Shown in pieces: positions 1 to 7,133 of a stretch of DNA of 9,779 bases. The notes below the pieces were generated by a model that saw only the letters and a list, made by a program, of their open reading frames with translations, was not told the DNA's origin and ran no database searches. The DNA lies in NCBI GenBank assembly GCA_008017255.1, contig SSHD01000137.1:1-9779 (forward strand), written 5' to 3'. Position numbers and translations under genes: made by a program. Numbering within the stretch: the stretch's first letter is position 1; every line of letters begins with the position of its first letter. The stretch comes from Acinetobacter sp. (lineage in GTDB: Bacteria > Pseudomonadota > Gammaproteobacteria > Pseudomonadales > Moraxellaceae).

Positions 1-424
1 AAATGTGAATCACATCTTGCGCTTCTTTTTCTGGATCGGTCAGACGAATTTTACCCTGACTATCGCCATGTCCTCGTTGATCGTAACTAATCACCCAATA
101 GCCATTTTGCCATGCTGTTTTTGCAAGCTGACCAGTGGGCAACAGGAAACCATATAAACTAAGGTTTGGATGTTTCATTCGTGCCAAACCAAAACCATGC
201 GTATGTACAATGAGCGGCGCGGTTTGTGTGGTGGTTAAATTGGGCTGATACACCGTAAATGTGAGTACCGTGCCATCGGGTGCTGTAGTTTTCGCCTGAT
301 AATAACGTTGTTTTAAATCGGTGGATTGCTGCTGTTGTAGTGCAGCTATTTGCGGCGTTGCATGTGCACAACCTTGTATAATTAGCACCAAACCCAACCA
401 AATCCATAAAGTGCAACTACGCAT
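1..424 (-). CDS. Alpha/beta hydrolase, predicted lipoprotein (N-terminal part, runs off left edge)
   Basis: The visible 141 codons begin at an ATG on the minus strand (complement of 422-424). The start MRSCTLWIWLGLVLIIQGC looks like a signal peptide ending in a lipobox-like Ile-Gln-Gly-Cys, with Cys19 as the possible lipidated residue. After a Gln-rich linker comes a beta-strand region (DGTVLTFTVYQP). An HTHGFG segment of the oxyanion-hole type follows around residues 75-80, then YDQRGHGDSQG, the typical strand-turn before the nucleophile elbow in alpha/beta hydrolases. The nucleophile Ser and the rest of the triad would lie beyond the left edge, so activity and substrate cannot be judged. 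A short 6-bp hairpin (455-471) sits in its 5' leader, and a purine stretch GGGATGAG precedes the start. The fold call is fairly safe. The envelope location is inferred from the signal. S15-like or serine aminopeptidase-like subfamilies are both possible. Confidence 0.75.
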   Translation of the reverse strand, partial: MRSCTLWIWLGLVLIIQGCAHATPQIAALQQQQSTDLKQRYYQAKTTAPDGTVLTFTVYQPNLTTTQTAPLIVHTHGFGLARMKHPNLSLYGFLLPTGQLAKTAWQNGYWVISYDQRGHGDSQGKIRLTDPEKEAQDVIHI

Positions 425-505
425 CGACTTCTCATCCCTGATTAAATCTGTAATCTTCACCTGCTGTGAAGGGCGTAGTGTACTGTGTTGTATATGCAGA
501 TGCTA

Positions 506-538
506 TGCGGATAGATCATTTTCACTGATCTATCCGCA
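506..538 (-). terminator. Perfect 13-bp hairpin just after the DMT exporter gene
   Basis: TGCGGATAGATCA (506-518) is perfectly complementary to 526-538, with a 7-nt loop. It lies 3 bp past the exporter's stop codon and upstream of the hydrolase gene, so it probably ends exporter transcription. Neither flank has a proper U-run, so it is not a textbook intrinsic terminator. It could instead be a 3'-end stabilising structure. Confidence 0.45.
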
Positions 539-541
539 CGG

Positions 542-1501
542 TTACTTTGCATTCGATTGTGCTGTATTGCGATAGGCATATAAAAACAACCCGGCACACA
601 GTAACAATAAACCCAACAGTAAATGTGTATGGAGTGGCTCATGGTTAAAGCACACACCCCAAAAAGTTGCCAGTACTGGGGTTAAAATCGTAATCAGCAT
701 GACCGTGGTGGGTTTGATTTGTTGTATCAGTCGAAAATAAAAAATCATCGCCAAAACTGAAGAAAAAACGGCGCTATACAGTAGGGCAAAGCTGGCTTGC
801 AGGCTAGGGAGTTGCTGTGGCATCTCCGAAAGAAAAAAGGGCAATAAACACAGATAGCCCAACCATGCCAGTAAAGTCGAGCCTGTGGTTTGGGTAATGG
901 GATGAATATGCACCCCAATTTTAGCCACTACAAACATCGACATTACATATAGCAATACTGCAATAATTTCATACAGCACACCGAGCATATCCAGTTGTAT
1001 GTGCCCTGAGCCTATGCCCAAAGTTAGGCTTAAACCCAACACCGCAAGGCTAAGCCCCAACCATTGACGTGCTAAAAAATGCTCACGTTTTAATATAAAC
1101 ACCGCAATCAGCCCTGACCATAATGGTGCGGTACCATAAATAATTGAAATCATGCCAGAGGAAATACGTGTTGCGCCCATATAGCAAAACAGCATCGAGC
1201 CAAATAAACCCAGCGCACCTGCAGCATAGCTCGCCAACGCATTTTTGTTTAACAGCAGTGGCAAACGACAATAAAATAGACACAGCATTGCCAGTGGTAT
1301 GGAAAGACTGAATCGTAAAAATAAGCCCCACGCCCAATGAATTTCTTGCACTGTCCATACTGCTGCCAATGGGGTCAATGACCAAATAAGCACCACTGCA
1401 GAAAATTGACCGACCGTAGCAAGGCGAGGGGAAGCAGAGGCTACAGTCGGTTGTAGCTGCGTGGGGGTTAAATGTTTAGGCTGAAATTGTGGCATGGGCA
1501 A
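542..1501 (-). CDS. DMT-superfamily transporter with two EamA domains
   Basis: This 319-aa integral inner-membrane protein has about ten hydrophobic helices arranged as two EamA repeats (roughly residues 30-162 and 172-310). Typical family features are visible: the polar breaks after helix 1 (IWSLTPLAAVW), GAxRISSGMISIIYGTAPLW around 109-128, and LTPVLATFWGVCFNHEPL around 273-290. The last carries the conserved Glu that ends the penultimate-helix loop. Members export amino acids, metabolites or drugs; the substrate here cannot be read from sequence. A hydrophilic Pro/Gln-rich extension of about 28 residues precedes the first helix. No other in-frame ATG except codon 3 offers a shorter start, and AGAAGA lies just upstream. 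A terminator-like hairpin 53 bp before the start codon on the same strand suggests control by attenuation. The downstream hydrolase is probably transcribed separately. Confidence 0.88.
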   Translation of the reverse strand: MPMPQFQPKHLTPTQLQPTVASASPRLATVGQFSAVVLIWSLTPLAAVWTVQEIHWAWGLFLRFSLSIPLAMLCLFYCRLPLLLNKNALASYAAGALGLFGSMLFCYMGATRISSGMISIIYGTAPLWSGLIAVFILKREHFLARQWLGLSLAVLGLSLTLGIGSGHIQLDMLGVLYEIIAVLLYVMSMFVVAKIGVHIHPITQTTGSTLLAWLGYLCLLPFFLSEMPQQLPSLQASFALLYSAVFSSVLAMIFYFRLIQQIKPTTVMLITILTPVLATFWGVCFNHEPLHTHLLLGLLLLCAGLFLYAYRNTAQSNAK

Positions 1502-1553
1502 TCTTCTGTTGTGATAACGGTTGAGGCTGGAAAATAAAAATTAGGCAATAAAA

Positions 1554-1576
1554 AAGGTCGCTATAGAGGCGACCTT
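1554..1576 (-). terminator. Rho-independent terminator upstream of the DMT gene
   Basis: On the minus strand the stem AAGGTCGC / GCGACCTT (8 bp, 7-nt loop CTCTATA) is followed directly by a run of Ts (complement of the A-run at 1550-1555). This is a classic intrinsic terminator. No gene clearly ends before it, and the DMT start codon lies 53 bp further on in the same direction. It therefore either ends a small RNA or acts as an attenuator for the exporter. Confidence 0.75.
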
Positions 1577-1771
1577 AACTTTCATGTAATGACGTTGTTA
1601 TATCGTCATGGGGTGAAATGTTTGTGCAAAGTCTCCTCGTATAAAAATGCAGACGCGTCGCCACATTGCTTTGGCGGAAATGCGCAATGCAATAGCGGCG
1701 ATACGTTTAGAGGAAACCTTGAGTTTTAACATGGCAAATTGTTTACAAATGAGCTTTGTACTTTTATAGCA
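1554..1771 (-). promoter_or_regulatory. Candidate attenuated leader or small RNA
   Basis: Reading the minus strand, an extended -10 element TGCTATAAA (complement of 1763-1771) would start RNA near 1756. The transcript would contain a 6-bp hairpin CATTGC/GCAATG (1664-1669 with 1684-1689), a 6-bp hairpin ATGACG/CGTCAT (1589-1594 with 1604-1609) and finally the terminator at 1554-1576. GGCGAC (complement of 1657-1662) can also pair with GTCGCC in the terminator's first arm (complement of 1568-1573). That gives a possible antiterminator. The pairings are seen directly; transcription and function are inferred. No known riboswitch class is recognised. Confidence 0.35.
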
Positions 1772-1916
1772 TAAGCACATGCGGGGAAAAAGTGATGGTT
1801 TAAAATATATAGTGGAGATCGTGACCATTTGAGCGATTTGAAGGGACTTGATATCTGCTATTCAACAGACAAAAAATCCATTTTTTCTACGCAATCGGCA
1901 TTTTTTGCAATGATAT

Positions 1917-1991
1917 GTTAATGAGCATGTTGTTTGCTGCAATGTGCGTTAATGCTCATGTTGTTTGCTGCAATGTGCGTTAATGCTCATG
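1917..1991. repeat. 31-bp tandem repeat, 2.4 copies, upstream of the RND gene
   Basis: Unit 1 (1917-1947) and unit 2 (1948-1978) are 31 bp each and differ only at two adjacent bases (AG versus CT after GTTAATG). A third partial unit, GTTAATGCTCATG, covers 1979-1991. Each unit contains an imperfect dyad of the form TTG-N7-CAA flanked by TG-rich bases. ATGAGCAT in unit 1 is the inverse of ATGCTCAT in units 2 and 3. The position, 70-144 bp before the RND start codon, suits an operator array. Confidence 0.9.
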
Positions 1992-2015
1992 GTCTATCCA
2001 TGTTAATCTTGCTTA

Positions 2016-2033
2016 TCCATTTGAAAAAATGGA
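2016..2033 (+). other. Small hairpin in the RND 5' leader
   Basis: TCCATTT (2016-2022) pairs with AAATGGA (2027-2033) around a GAAA loop, 27 bp before the RND start codon. With a GNRA-type loop it could fold in the mRNA leader, but the stem is AT-rich and may mean nothing. Confidence 0.4.
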
Positions 2034-2060
2034 CTGTTTTCAAAATTGGAATGAGCACCC

Positions 2061-5000
2061 ATGCTGTCTAAGTTTTTTATTCATCGTCCTATCTTTGCCG
2101 GTGTACTCGCTATCGTGGTGATGGCTTTGGGCATGTTCTCCATTCTAAATTTGCCGGTGGAACGTTATCCAGATATTGCGCCACCTCGTATTACCGTATC
2201 GACCAGTTATAGCGGTGCCGATGCGCAAGCGGTGGAAGACAGCGTAACGCAAGTGCTTGAGCAGCAAATCAAAGCCATTGATCATTTATTGTATTTCACC
2301 TCGACCAGTGATGCCAACGGCAGCAGCCGCATCAGCTTATATTTTGCCCAGGGTACAGACCCCGATCAGGCACAGGTACAAGTGCAAAACGCAGTCAGTG
2401 GTGCGCTGAATCGTTTGCCTGAAGATGTACAACGCCAAGGGGTCAATGTACGCAAGTCCCTAAGTGATTCGCACATGGTCATTGGCTTGTCCGACCGGTC
2501 AGGACGCTCAAGCAATATTGATATTTCAGACTACTTGACCAATCATTTTGAGTTGAGCTTGAGTCGTATCGAGGGGGTAGGTGAGATCAATGTGTTTGGT
2601 TCGCAATATGCCATGCGCATTTGGCTCGACCCACGCAAGTTGCAGCGCTATCAACTCATGGTCAGCGATGTACGCAGTGCCATTGAAAGTCAAAATACCC
2701 AAGTCACCGCAGGGTCGATTGGACAACTACCTGCGGCGAATGAGCAATATCTCAATGCCAAAGTCACTTCGGGCGCACTCCTACGCACACCTGAACAATT
2801 TGAAAATATCATCATCAAAGCCAATAACGACGGCAGTTTTATCTACATTAAAGATGTGGCACGGGTGGAAATAGGTGCAGAAAATTATCAAGTCTTTAAC
2901 CGTTTAAATGGTGACCCTGCGTCAGGTTTGGCTATTTCACTGGCAGCAGGGGCAAATGCGGTCCAAACATCAGAAGCGATTTATCAAGAAGTCGATCGTT
3001 TACGCAATACCTTGCCCGAAGGTTATCAGGTGATTTATCCACGTGATAACACGCCATTTATCCAAGAATCTATTTCGCAGGTGGTAACGACACTGGTCGA
3101 AGCGGTGCTGTTGGTGGTGTTGGTGATGTTCCTGTTCCTGCAAAGTTGGCGTGCAACTTTAATTCCAGCCGTGACCGTACCAGTGGTGATCCTTGGGACG
3201 TTTGCGATTTTGTCTGTACTTGGTATGTCGATCAATACCTTGACTTTATTTGCCATGGTACTGGCGATTGGGCTATTGGTGGATGATGCGATTGTGGTGG
3301 TAGAGAATGTCGAACGCATTATGCACGAGCAAAATCTCGATGCCACGCAAGCCAGTATTCAGTCGATGCAAGAAATTAGCGGCGCACTGGTCGGGATTAC
3401 TTTGGTGCTGACAGCGGTATTTATTCCAATGTCATTCTTTAGTGGCGCAACAGGCATTATCTATCGACAGTTTTCGATTACGCTGGTTTCGGCCATGGCA
3501 TTGTCATTGCTGGTGGCGCTCATTTTAACCCCTGCGCTGTGTGCCTTATTGCTTAAACCACAACAACAAAAGCCCAAGTGGGCGTTGTGGTTTAATGCAC
3601 GCTTGGAGAGTTTGAAAACGCGCTATTTAACGCTTGCCAATAAAGCCATTCATTGGAAAAAATGGTCTTTAGTGTTGTTTGCTGTATTGGTCAGTGGCTT
3701 TGTATGGACCTATCGTGACTTGCCGACCAGTTTTTTACCGCAAGAAGATCAAGCCCAGCTTGGGGTGCAATTTAGTTTGGCGGAAGGTACGCCACTTGGT
3801 AAAACTGCTGAAATTGGTAAGCAAATTTCTGATTATTTCCTAAGCCAAGAAAAAGACAACATCAATGGCATTATGATGATTCATGGTCGTAATGGCTCGG
3901 GCACAGGACAAAATCTCGGACAAGCCTTTGTGTCATTAAAACATTGGGATGATCGTGCAGGGCAAGAAAACAGTGCGCAAGCCATTCGAGCACGAGCCAA
4001 TAAACATTTTGCAGCAAATAATCAGGCACGGATTAGCGTGCAAATGCCGTCGGTGATTCGTGGCTTGGGCAATTCTGATAAGTTGGAATTTTGGTTGCAA
4101 GATGCGCATGGCATCGGGCAACAAGCCTTAAAACAGCGGTTTGAACGCTTACAGCAGCAGGGTAATGCATTAGCTGCAGTGGAAAACTTAGAGCAAAAAA
4201 GTAACCCTGACCAAGCTGTGCTGAATATCAAGATGGATCACCAAGCGGCGATGCTGCATGGGCTAAATGTCAATGAAATCAATCGCACGCTGGCGACGGC
4301 ATGGAGTGGTAGTTATATCAACGACTTTATTGATCGTGGACGGATTAAACGGGTCTATTTACAAGGCGATGCTGACTATCGCTCACAGCCAGAAGATTTA
4401 AATGAGTGGTACGTACGCAATGCCACAGGGCAAATGATTCCATTTAGCCAGTTTAGTCAGGTGGAATGGCAGGGCGCACCGCCACGCTTGGAACGCTTTA
4501 TGGGCTATTCAGCCATTGAGTTAGAAGCCGACCCTGCCGCAGGGTTTAGCTCTGGGCAAGCCATGCAACAGATTGATGACATGGTCGATCAACTGTCCGA
4601 CGTGCAAATTGCATGGAGTGGTTTGTCTTATCAAGAACGTCAGTCGAGCAATCAAGCCATTTGGTTATATTTAATTTCGGTCGCATTTATTTTCCTCTGC
4701 CTTGCAGCGTTATATGAAAGCTGGTCGATTCCGACCGCAGTTATGGCGGCGATTCCGCTTGGTATAGGCGGGACGATTATGTTTAGTTACTGGTTTAATT
4801 TTGCCAATGATATTTATTTTCAAATTGCCTTACTCACCACCATTGGGCTATCGTGTAAAAATGCCATCTTGATGGTGGAGTTTGCCGCGCACCGTCAGCA
4901 GCAAGGCATGCCTGTGTTACAAGCAGCATTACAAGCCGCAGGACTGCGTTTGCGTCCGATTCTCATGACTTCGATTGCTTTTGGTGCAGGGGTAATTCCG

Positions 5001-5147
5001 CTGATGTTCTCAACTGGTGCGGGGGCGCTGAGTCGGCAGTCGATTGGATATAGTGTGTTTGGTGGGGTGTTGTTCGGCACAGTTTTAGTGCTGATTTTTA
5101 TCCCGCTGATGTATGTGTTGATTCGCCCGAAAGCGATTCAAACCTAA
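2061..5147 (+). CDS. RND (HAE1/AcrB-family) efflux pump inner-membrane subunit
   Basis: This is a complete 1028-aa proton-driven drug exporter subunit; E. coli AcrB has 1049. It starts with MLSKFFIHRPIFAGV, the standard RND N-terminus, preceded by GGAATGAG. Helix 1 spans about 10-30, the first porter loop runs to about 338, helices 2-6 span about 340-495, the second periplasmic loop about 555-870, and helices 8-12 reach the C-terminus. The proton-relay residues are all present: Asp408-Asp409 in GLLVDDAIVVVENVER, Lys933 in GLSCKNAILMVEFA and Thr970 in RPILMTS. Against AcrB recalled from memory, the hydrophobic-trap Phe residues F136, F610, F615 and F617 become Ser137, Met605, Arg610 and Gly612, while F178 and F628 are kept (Phe179, Phe623). 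Substrates may therefore differ. No membrane-fusion protein or outer-membrane channel gene adjoins it, so it must borrow partners or act alone. The orphan pump AbeD of A. baumannii is a possible relative, unverified. Confidence 0.95.
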   Translation: MLSKFFIHRPIFAGVLAIVVMALGMFSILNLPVERYPDIAPPRITVSTSYSGADAQAVEDSVTQVLEQQIKAIDHLLYFTSTSDANGSSRISLYFAQGTDPDQAQVQVQNAVSGALNRLPEDVQRQGVNVRKSLSDSHMVIGLSDRSGRSSNIDISDYLTNHFELSLSRIEGVGEINVFGSQYAMRIWLDPRKLQRYQLMVSDVRSAIESQNTQVTAGSIGQLPAANEQYLNAKVTSGALLRTPEQFENIIIKANNDGSFIYIKDVARVEIGAENYQVFNRLNGDPASGLAISLAAGANAVQTSEAIYQEVDRLRNTLPEGYQVIYPRDNTPFIQESISQVVTTLVEAVLLVVLVMFLFLQSWRATLIPAVTVPVVILGTFAILSVLGMSINTLTLFAMVLAIGLLVDDAIVVVENVERIMHEQNLDATQASIQSMQEISGALVGITLVLTAVFIPMSFFSGATGIIYRQFSITLVSAMALSLLVALILTPALCALLLKPQQQKPKWALWFNARLESLKTRYLTLANKAIHWKKWSLVLFAVLVSGFVWTYRDLPTSFLPQEDQAQLGVQFSLAEGTPLGKTAEIGKQISDYFLSQEKDNINGIMMIHGRNGSGTGQNLGQAFVSLKHWDDRAGQENSAQAIRARANKHFAANNQARISVQMPSVIRGLGNSDKLEFWLQDAHGIGQQALKQRFERLQQQGNALAAVENLEQKSNPDQAVLNIKMDHQAAMLHGLNVNEINRTLATAWSGSYINDFIDRGRIKRVYLQGDADYRSQPEDLNEWYVRNATGQMIPFSQFSQVEWQGAPPRLERFMGYSAIELEADPAAGFSSGQAMQQIDDMVDQLSDVQIAWSGLSYQERQSSNQAIWLYLISVAFIFLCLAALYESWSIPTAVMAAIPLGIGGTIMFSYWFNFANDIYFQIALLTTIGLSCKNAILMVEFAAHRQQQGMPVLQAALQAAGLRLRPILMTSIAFGAGVIPLMFSTGAGALSRQSIGYSVFGGVLFGTVLVLIFIPLMYVLIRPKAIQT

Positions 5148-5184
5148 TGGTAGGTTGCTAGAAATTTATTTTTTTAAAGAGATA

Positions 5185-5223
5185 GTTAAAACAATGAATG
5201 TTAAAACAATGAATGTTAAAACA
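5185..5223 (+). repeat. 15-bp tandem duplication at the DUF3817 start
   Basis: GTTAAAACAATGAAT occurs at 5185-5199 and again at 5200-5214, with a 9-bp partial copy at 5215-5223. It duplicates the start codon in frame, so the protein begins MNVKTMNVKT from the first ATG. This is consistent with replication slippage. Confidence 0.9.
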
Positions 5224-5532
5224 TTACGTGTGGTGGGGATTTTAGAAGGAATTTCATTTTTGCTGTTGCTTGGGGTAGCTATGCCAATCAAATATATCTG
5301 GGACAATCCTGTGGCGGTCAAATATATTGGCATGGGGCATGGCGTATTATTTCTGTTCTTTCTGGGCTTATTGTTGATTGTGTGTCATCGTATGCGTTGG
5401 TCGTTATCTGTGTTTGTGTTGGGCTTGGTGGCGGCGATTTTACCTTTTGCACCTTTTATTTTTGATCTTAAATTAAAACGCTTAGAACAACAAGGTTTTG
5501 ATGATACTGGACTCACTGCCCATGTCGAATAA
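5194..5532 (+). CDS. DUF3817 small membrane protein
   Basis: This 112-aa protein of unknown function has three predicted membrane helices (about residues 10-28, 42-64 and 68-92). It shows the DUF3817 pattern: a first helix with LEGISFLLLLGVAMPIKY, then a VKYIGMGHGVLFLFFLG helix, and a final helix ending at PFAPFIFDLKLKR. The frame is open back to a TTG at 5155, but the ATG at 5194 is preferred. AAAGAGA lies about 12 nt before it, and the family normally starts close to the first helix. The ATG at 5209, created by the 15-bp duplication, is equally possible. The gene lies 46 bp after the RND stop codon on the same strand with no strong terminator between. It overlaps the next gene, so all three are probably co-transcribed. 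No mechanism is known to me for this family. Confidence 0.85.
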   Translation: MNVKTMNVKTLRVVGILEGISFLLLLGVAMPIKYIWDNPVAVKYIGMGHGVLFLFFLGLLLIVCHRMRWSLSVFVLGLVAAILPFAPFIFDLKLKRLEQQGFDDTGLTAHVE

Positions 5533-6124
5533 TTTATCTATGTCGAATAATCTGCAACAGCAAAAATTGACCCAGCAGCAAGCCATTGCAGTGGAACGAG
5601 ATTTGGCAAAATTCGCCAATACCATGGACAGTTTGGTACGGATACCTTTTACCAAACAGGGCGTAGGTGCAGATGCGGCACTCAGCACTGTACCATTTGC
5701 GGGAGATATTGCCGGTTTTGTTTTAACTTTGTATGCCTTTAAAAAAGCTAAAGAGGTGGGTGTACCGGCAGCCAAACTAACCCCTGCAATCAAATGGGCA
5801 ATCGCCGATATGTTGGTTGGCTTTGTACCAGTACTTGGTACGCTGATTGATATTTTTATTCGCCCAAGTCGAAAAGCGCTAGACATTGTGCATCAGCATA
5901 TACGTGACGAATATCAGGTACAGAGTGATATTCATGTGGTGCATCCGTTTTTGCATGAATCCCTAGAGCAGAAACAACAAAATTCCGCATTTTGGCGCAA
6001 TCCTGTGGTGAGTTGGCTGTGGCTACACATCCCCGATATTCTTGGGCTAGTATTTTTGCTCGGCTTTGTGCTGCTGATGGTATTGGGCGGGCAATGGCTG
6101 TGGCAGTGGTTGCAAAATTTATAA
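5501..6124 (+). CDS. DUF4112 membrane-associated protein
   Basis: This is a protein of about 207 aa and unknown function. The DUF4112 domain spans roughly residues 40-130. It starts at MDSLVRIPFTKQGVGADAAL and carries two Pro/Gly-rich turns, VPFAGDIAGF and VPVLGTLIDIFIRPSRKAL, around hydrophobic segments. A further strong helix occupies about 170-200 near the C-terminus (HIPDILGLVFLLGFVLLMVLGG), followed by a Trp-rich tail. The start is uncertain. ATG 5501 has AAGG 4 nt upstream and overlaps the DUF3817 end by 32 bp, which fits translational coupling. ATG 5522 and 5540 lie in a small repeat and lack a clear ribosome binding site. The gene is the last of the apparent RND-DUF3817-DUF4112 unit and ends 27 bp before a bidirectional terminator. 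Confidence 0.85.
   Translation: MILDSLPMSNNLSMSNNLQQQKLTQQQAIAVERDLAKFANTMDSLVRIPFTKQGVGADAALSTVPFAGDIAGFVLTLYAFKKAKEVGVPAAKLTPAIKWAIADMLVGFVPVLGTLIDIFIRPSRKALDIVHQHIRDEYQVQSDIHVVHPFLHESLEQKQQNSAFWRNPVVSWLWLHIPDILGLVFLLGFVLLMVLGGQWLWQWLQNL
5522..5551 (+). repeat. 12-bp direct repeat at 18-bp spacing near the DUF4112 start
   Basis: ATGTCGAATAAT occurs at 5522-5533 and 5540-5551, giving MSNNLSMSNNL in the protein and two extra candidate start codons. The first copy overlaps the end of the upstream gene. Confidence 0.85.
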
Positions 6125-6151
6125 TCAGCTAAGTGTGTATGCTAGATAAAA

Positions 6152-6177
6152 ATAAAGCCTCCATTGGGAGGCTTTAT
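6152..6177. terminator. Bidirectional terminator between DUF4112 and htpX
   Basis: ATAAAGCCTCC (6152-6162) and GGAGGCTTTAT (6167-6177) form a perfect 11-bp stem with loop ATTG. The minus-strand side continues into a T-rich stretch, and the plus side into TCTATTTAAC. It lies between the ends of two convergent genes and should serve both. Confidence 0.88.
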
Positions 6178-6194
6178 CTATTTAACAATGACGC

Positions 6195-7100
6195 TTATTG
6201 CACATTCAGTTGCTGCAATGCTGCAACACGTTGTTCAATACTTGGATGGGTTTGGAATAATGCCGCTAAGCTAAAGCCTTGTGACTTACCTTCAGTAATG
6301 GCAAATGCTTTCATTTCTTTCGGCATTTGATCTGGTATTTCAGACTCAGTTTGTAAGCGTAGTAGGGCAGAAATCATCGCTTGTTTACCTGCTAAGCGTG
6401 CACCCGCTTCATCGGCACGGTATTCACGTTGCCGAGAGAACCACATCACAACGGTACTTGCCAAAATACCAAACACAATATCTAAGGCAATGGTAATGGC
6501 AAAATAAGCCAAACCAGGTGCTTCGCCATCTTCACGACCGAATACATTGCGGTCAATAAAGTCACCTGCTATACGGGCAAAGAACATCACAAAGGCATTG
6601 ACTACACCTTGAATCAGCGCCAGTGTCACCATATCGCCATTGGCAACGTGACCAATTTCGTGTGCCAATACTGCGCGCAGCTCATCTTTGTTCATGCGCT
6701 CTAGTAGCCCAGTTGAAACTGCGACCAGTGCGGCATTTTTGTTCCAACCAGTCGCAAAAGCATTTGACTGATACGAAGGGAAAATACCCACTTCTGGCAT
6801 ACCAATACCAGCACGTTGCGCCAGTTGTGCCACTTCTTGAATTAACCAAGCTTCTGCTTGGTTACGAGGTGCATTGGGGTCGATGAGCTCAGTACCGGTG
6901 GTTCTTTTAGCCATCCACTTCGACATGAGTAGGGAGATGATAGAGCCGACCATACCAAACACAAAACAGACCACTAATAGGTTGCCTAAGTTTAAGCCGC
7001 CTGCGCCATGGTAACTACCGACACCGAACAGTGACAAAACTATGCCAGCCACTACCAGTACCGCGAGGTTGGTAAGCAAGAACAAACCAATCCGCATCAT
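6195..7100 (-). CDS. htpX: Protease HtpX (M48 membrane zinc metalloprotease)
   Basis: This 301-aa inner-membrane protease cleaves misfolded membrane proteins, working alongside FtsH in the envelope stress response of E. coli. Two N-terminal helices (about 4-26 and 40-60) precede a soluble catalytic part. The zinc site HEIGH is at 147-151 (His147, Glu148, His151). The third ligand is Glu226 in [13 protein letters not shown], a motif characteristic of HtpX. Further helices lie at about 158-178 and 198-220. The C-terminal [12 protein letters not shown] is also typical of the family. The start is a double ATG; the first lies 8 nt after a good ribosome binding site, AAGAGGG (complement of 7109-7115). 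The length matches the E. coli protein (293 aa). A sigma-32-like promoter lies upstream, so heat induction is likely. The catalytic residues are intact. Confidence 0.96.
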   Translation of the reverse strand: MMRIGLFLLTNLAVLVVAGIVLSLFGVGSYHGAGGLNLGNLLVVCFVFGMVGSIISLLMSKWMAKRTTGTELIDPNAPRNQAEAWLIQEVAQLAQRAGIGMPEVGIFPSYQSNAFATGWNKNAALVAVSTGLLERMNKDELRAVLAHEIGHVANGDMVTLALIQGVVNAFVMFFARIAGDFIDRNVFGREDGEAPGLAYFAITIALDIVFGILASTVVMWFSRQREYRADEAGARLAGKQAMISALLRLQTESEIPDQMPKEMKAFAITEGKSQGFSLAALFQTHPSIEQRVAALQQLNVQ

Positions 7101-7133
7101 TGAGAAAACCCTCTTATAAATAAAAAATGATCT

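Larger units (their letters stand above)
1502..2060. other. 559-bp gap between divergent DMT and RND genes
   Basis: I see no convincing protein gene here. A 76-codon minus-strand reading frame (1598-1828) and a 40-codon plus-strand frame (1647-1769) both lack a ribosome binding site and resemble no family I know. The left part holds two hairpins and a terminator facing the DMT gene. The right part holds the 31-bp tandem repeats and a small hairpin before the RND gene. No adaptor-protein (MFP) gene or transcriptional-regulator gene is present, although RND pump genes often have both nearby. Confidence 0.7.

Noticed and set aside
455..471. 6-bp hairpin in the hydrolase leader as a riboswitch or terminator
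   Set aside because: The stem is short, with no U-run and no supporting structure around it.
1647..1769. 40-codon plus-strand frame beginning MQTRRHIALAEM, considered as a remnant of a regulator or adaptor gene
   Set aside because: There is no ribosome binding site and no match to TetR helix-turn-helix or MFP patterns; it is likely chance.
1598..1828. 76-codon minus-strand reading frame directly before the terminator at 1554-1576
   Set aside because: It has no ribosome binding site and no recognisable domain. A non-coding leader or sRNA explains the terminator at least as well.
1897..1991. Repeats upstream of the RND gene as a CRISPR array
   Set aside because: The units are directly abutting with no unique spacers and there are no cas genes, so this is a simple tandem repeat.
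5141..5175. Possible terminator between the RND and DUF3817 genes (AACCT/AGGTT stem and a later T-rich run)
   Set aside because: The stem is only 5 bp, it overlaps the stop codon, and the T-run is about 11 nt away, so it is too weak to break the operon.
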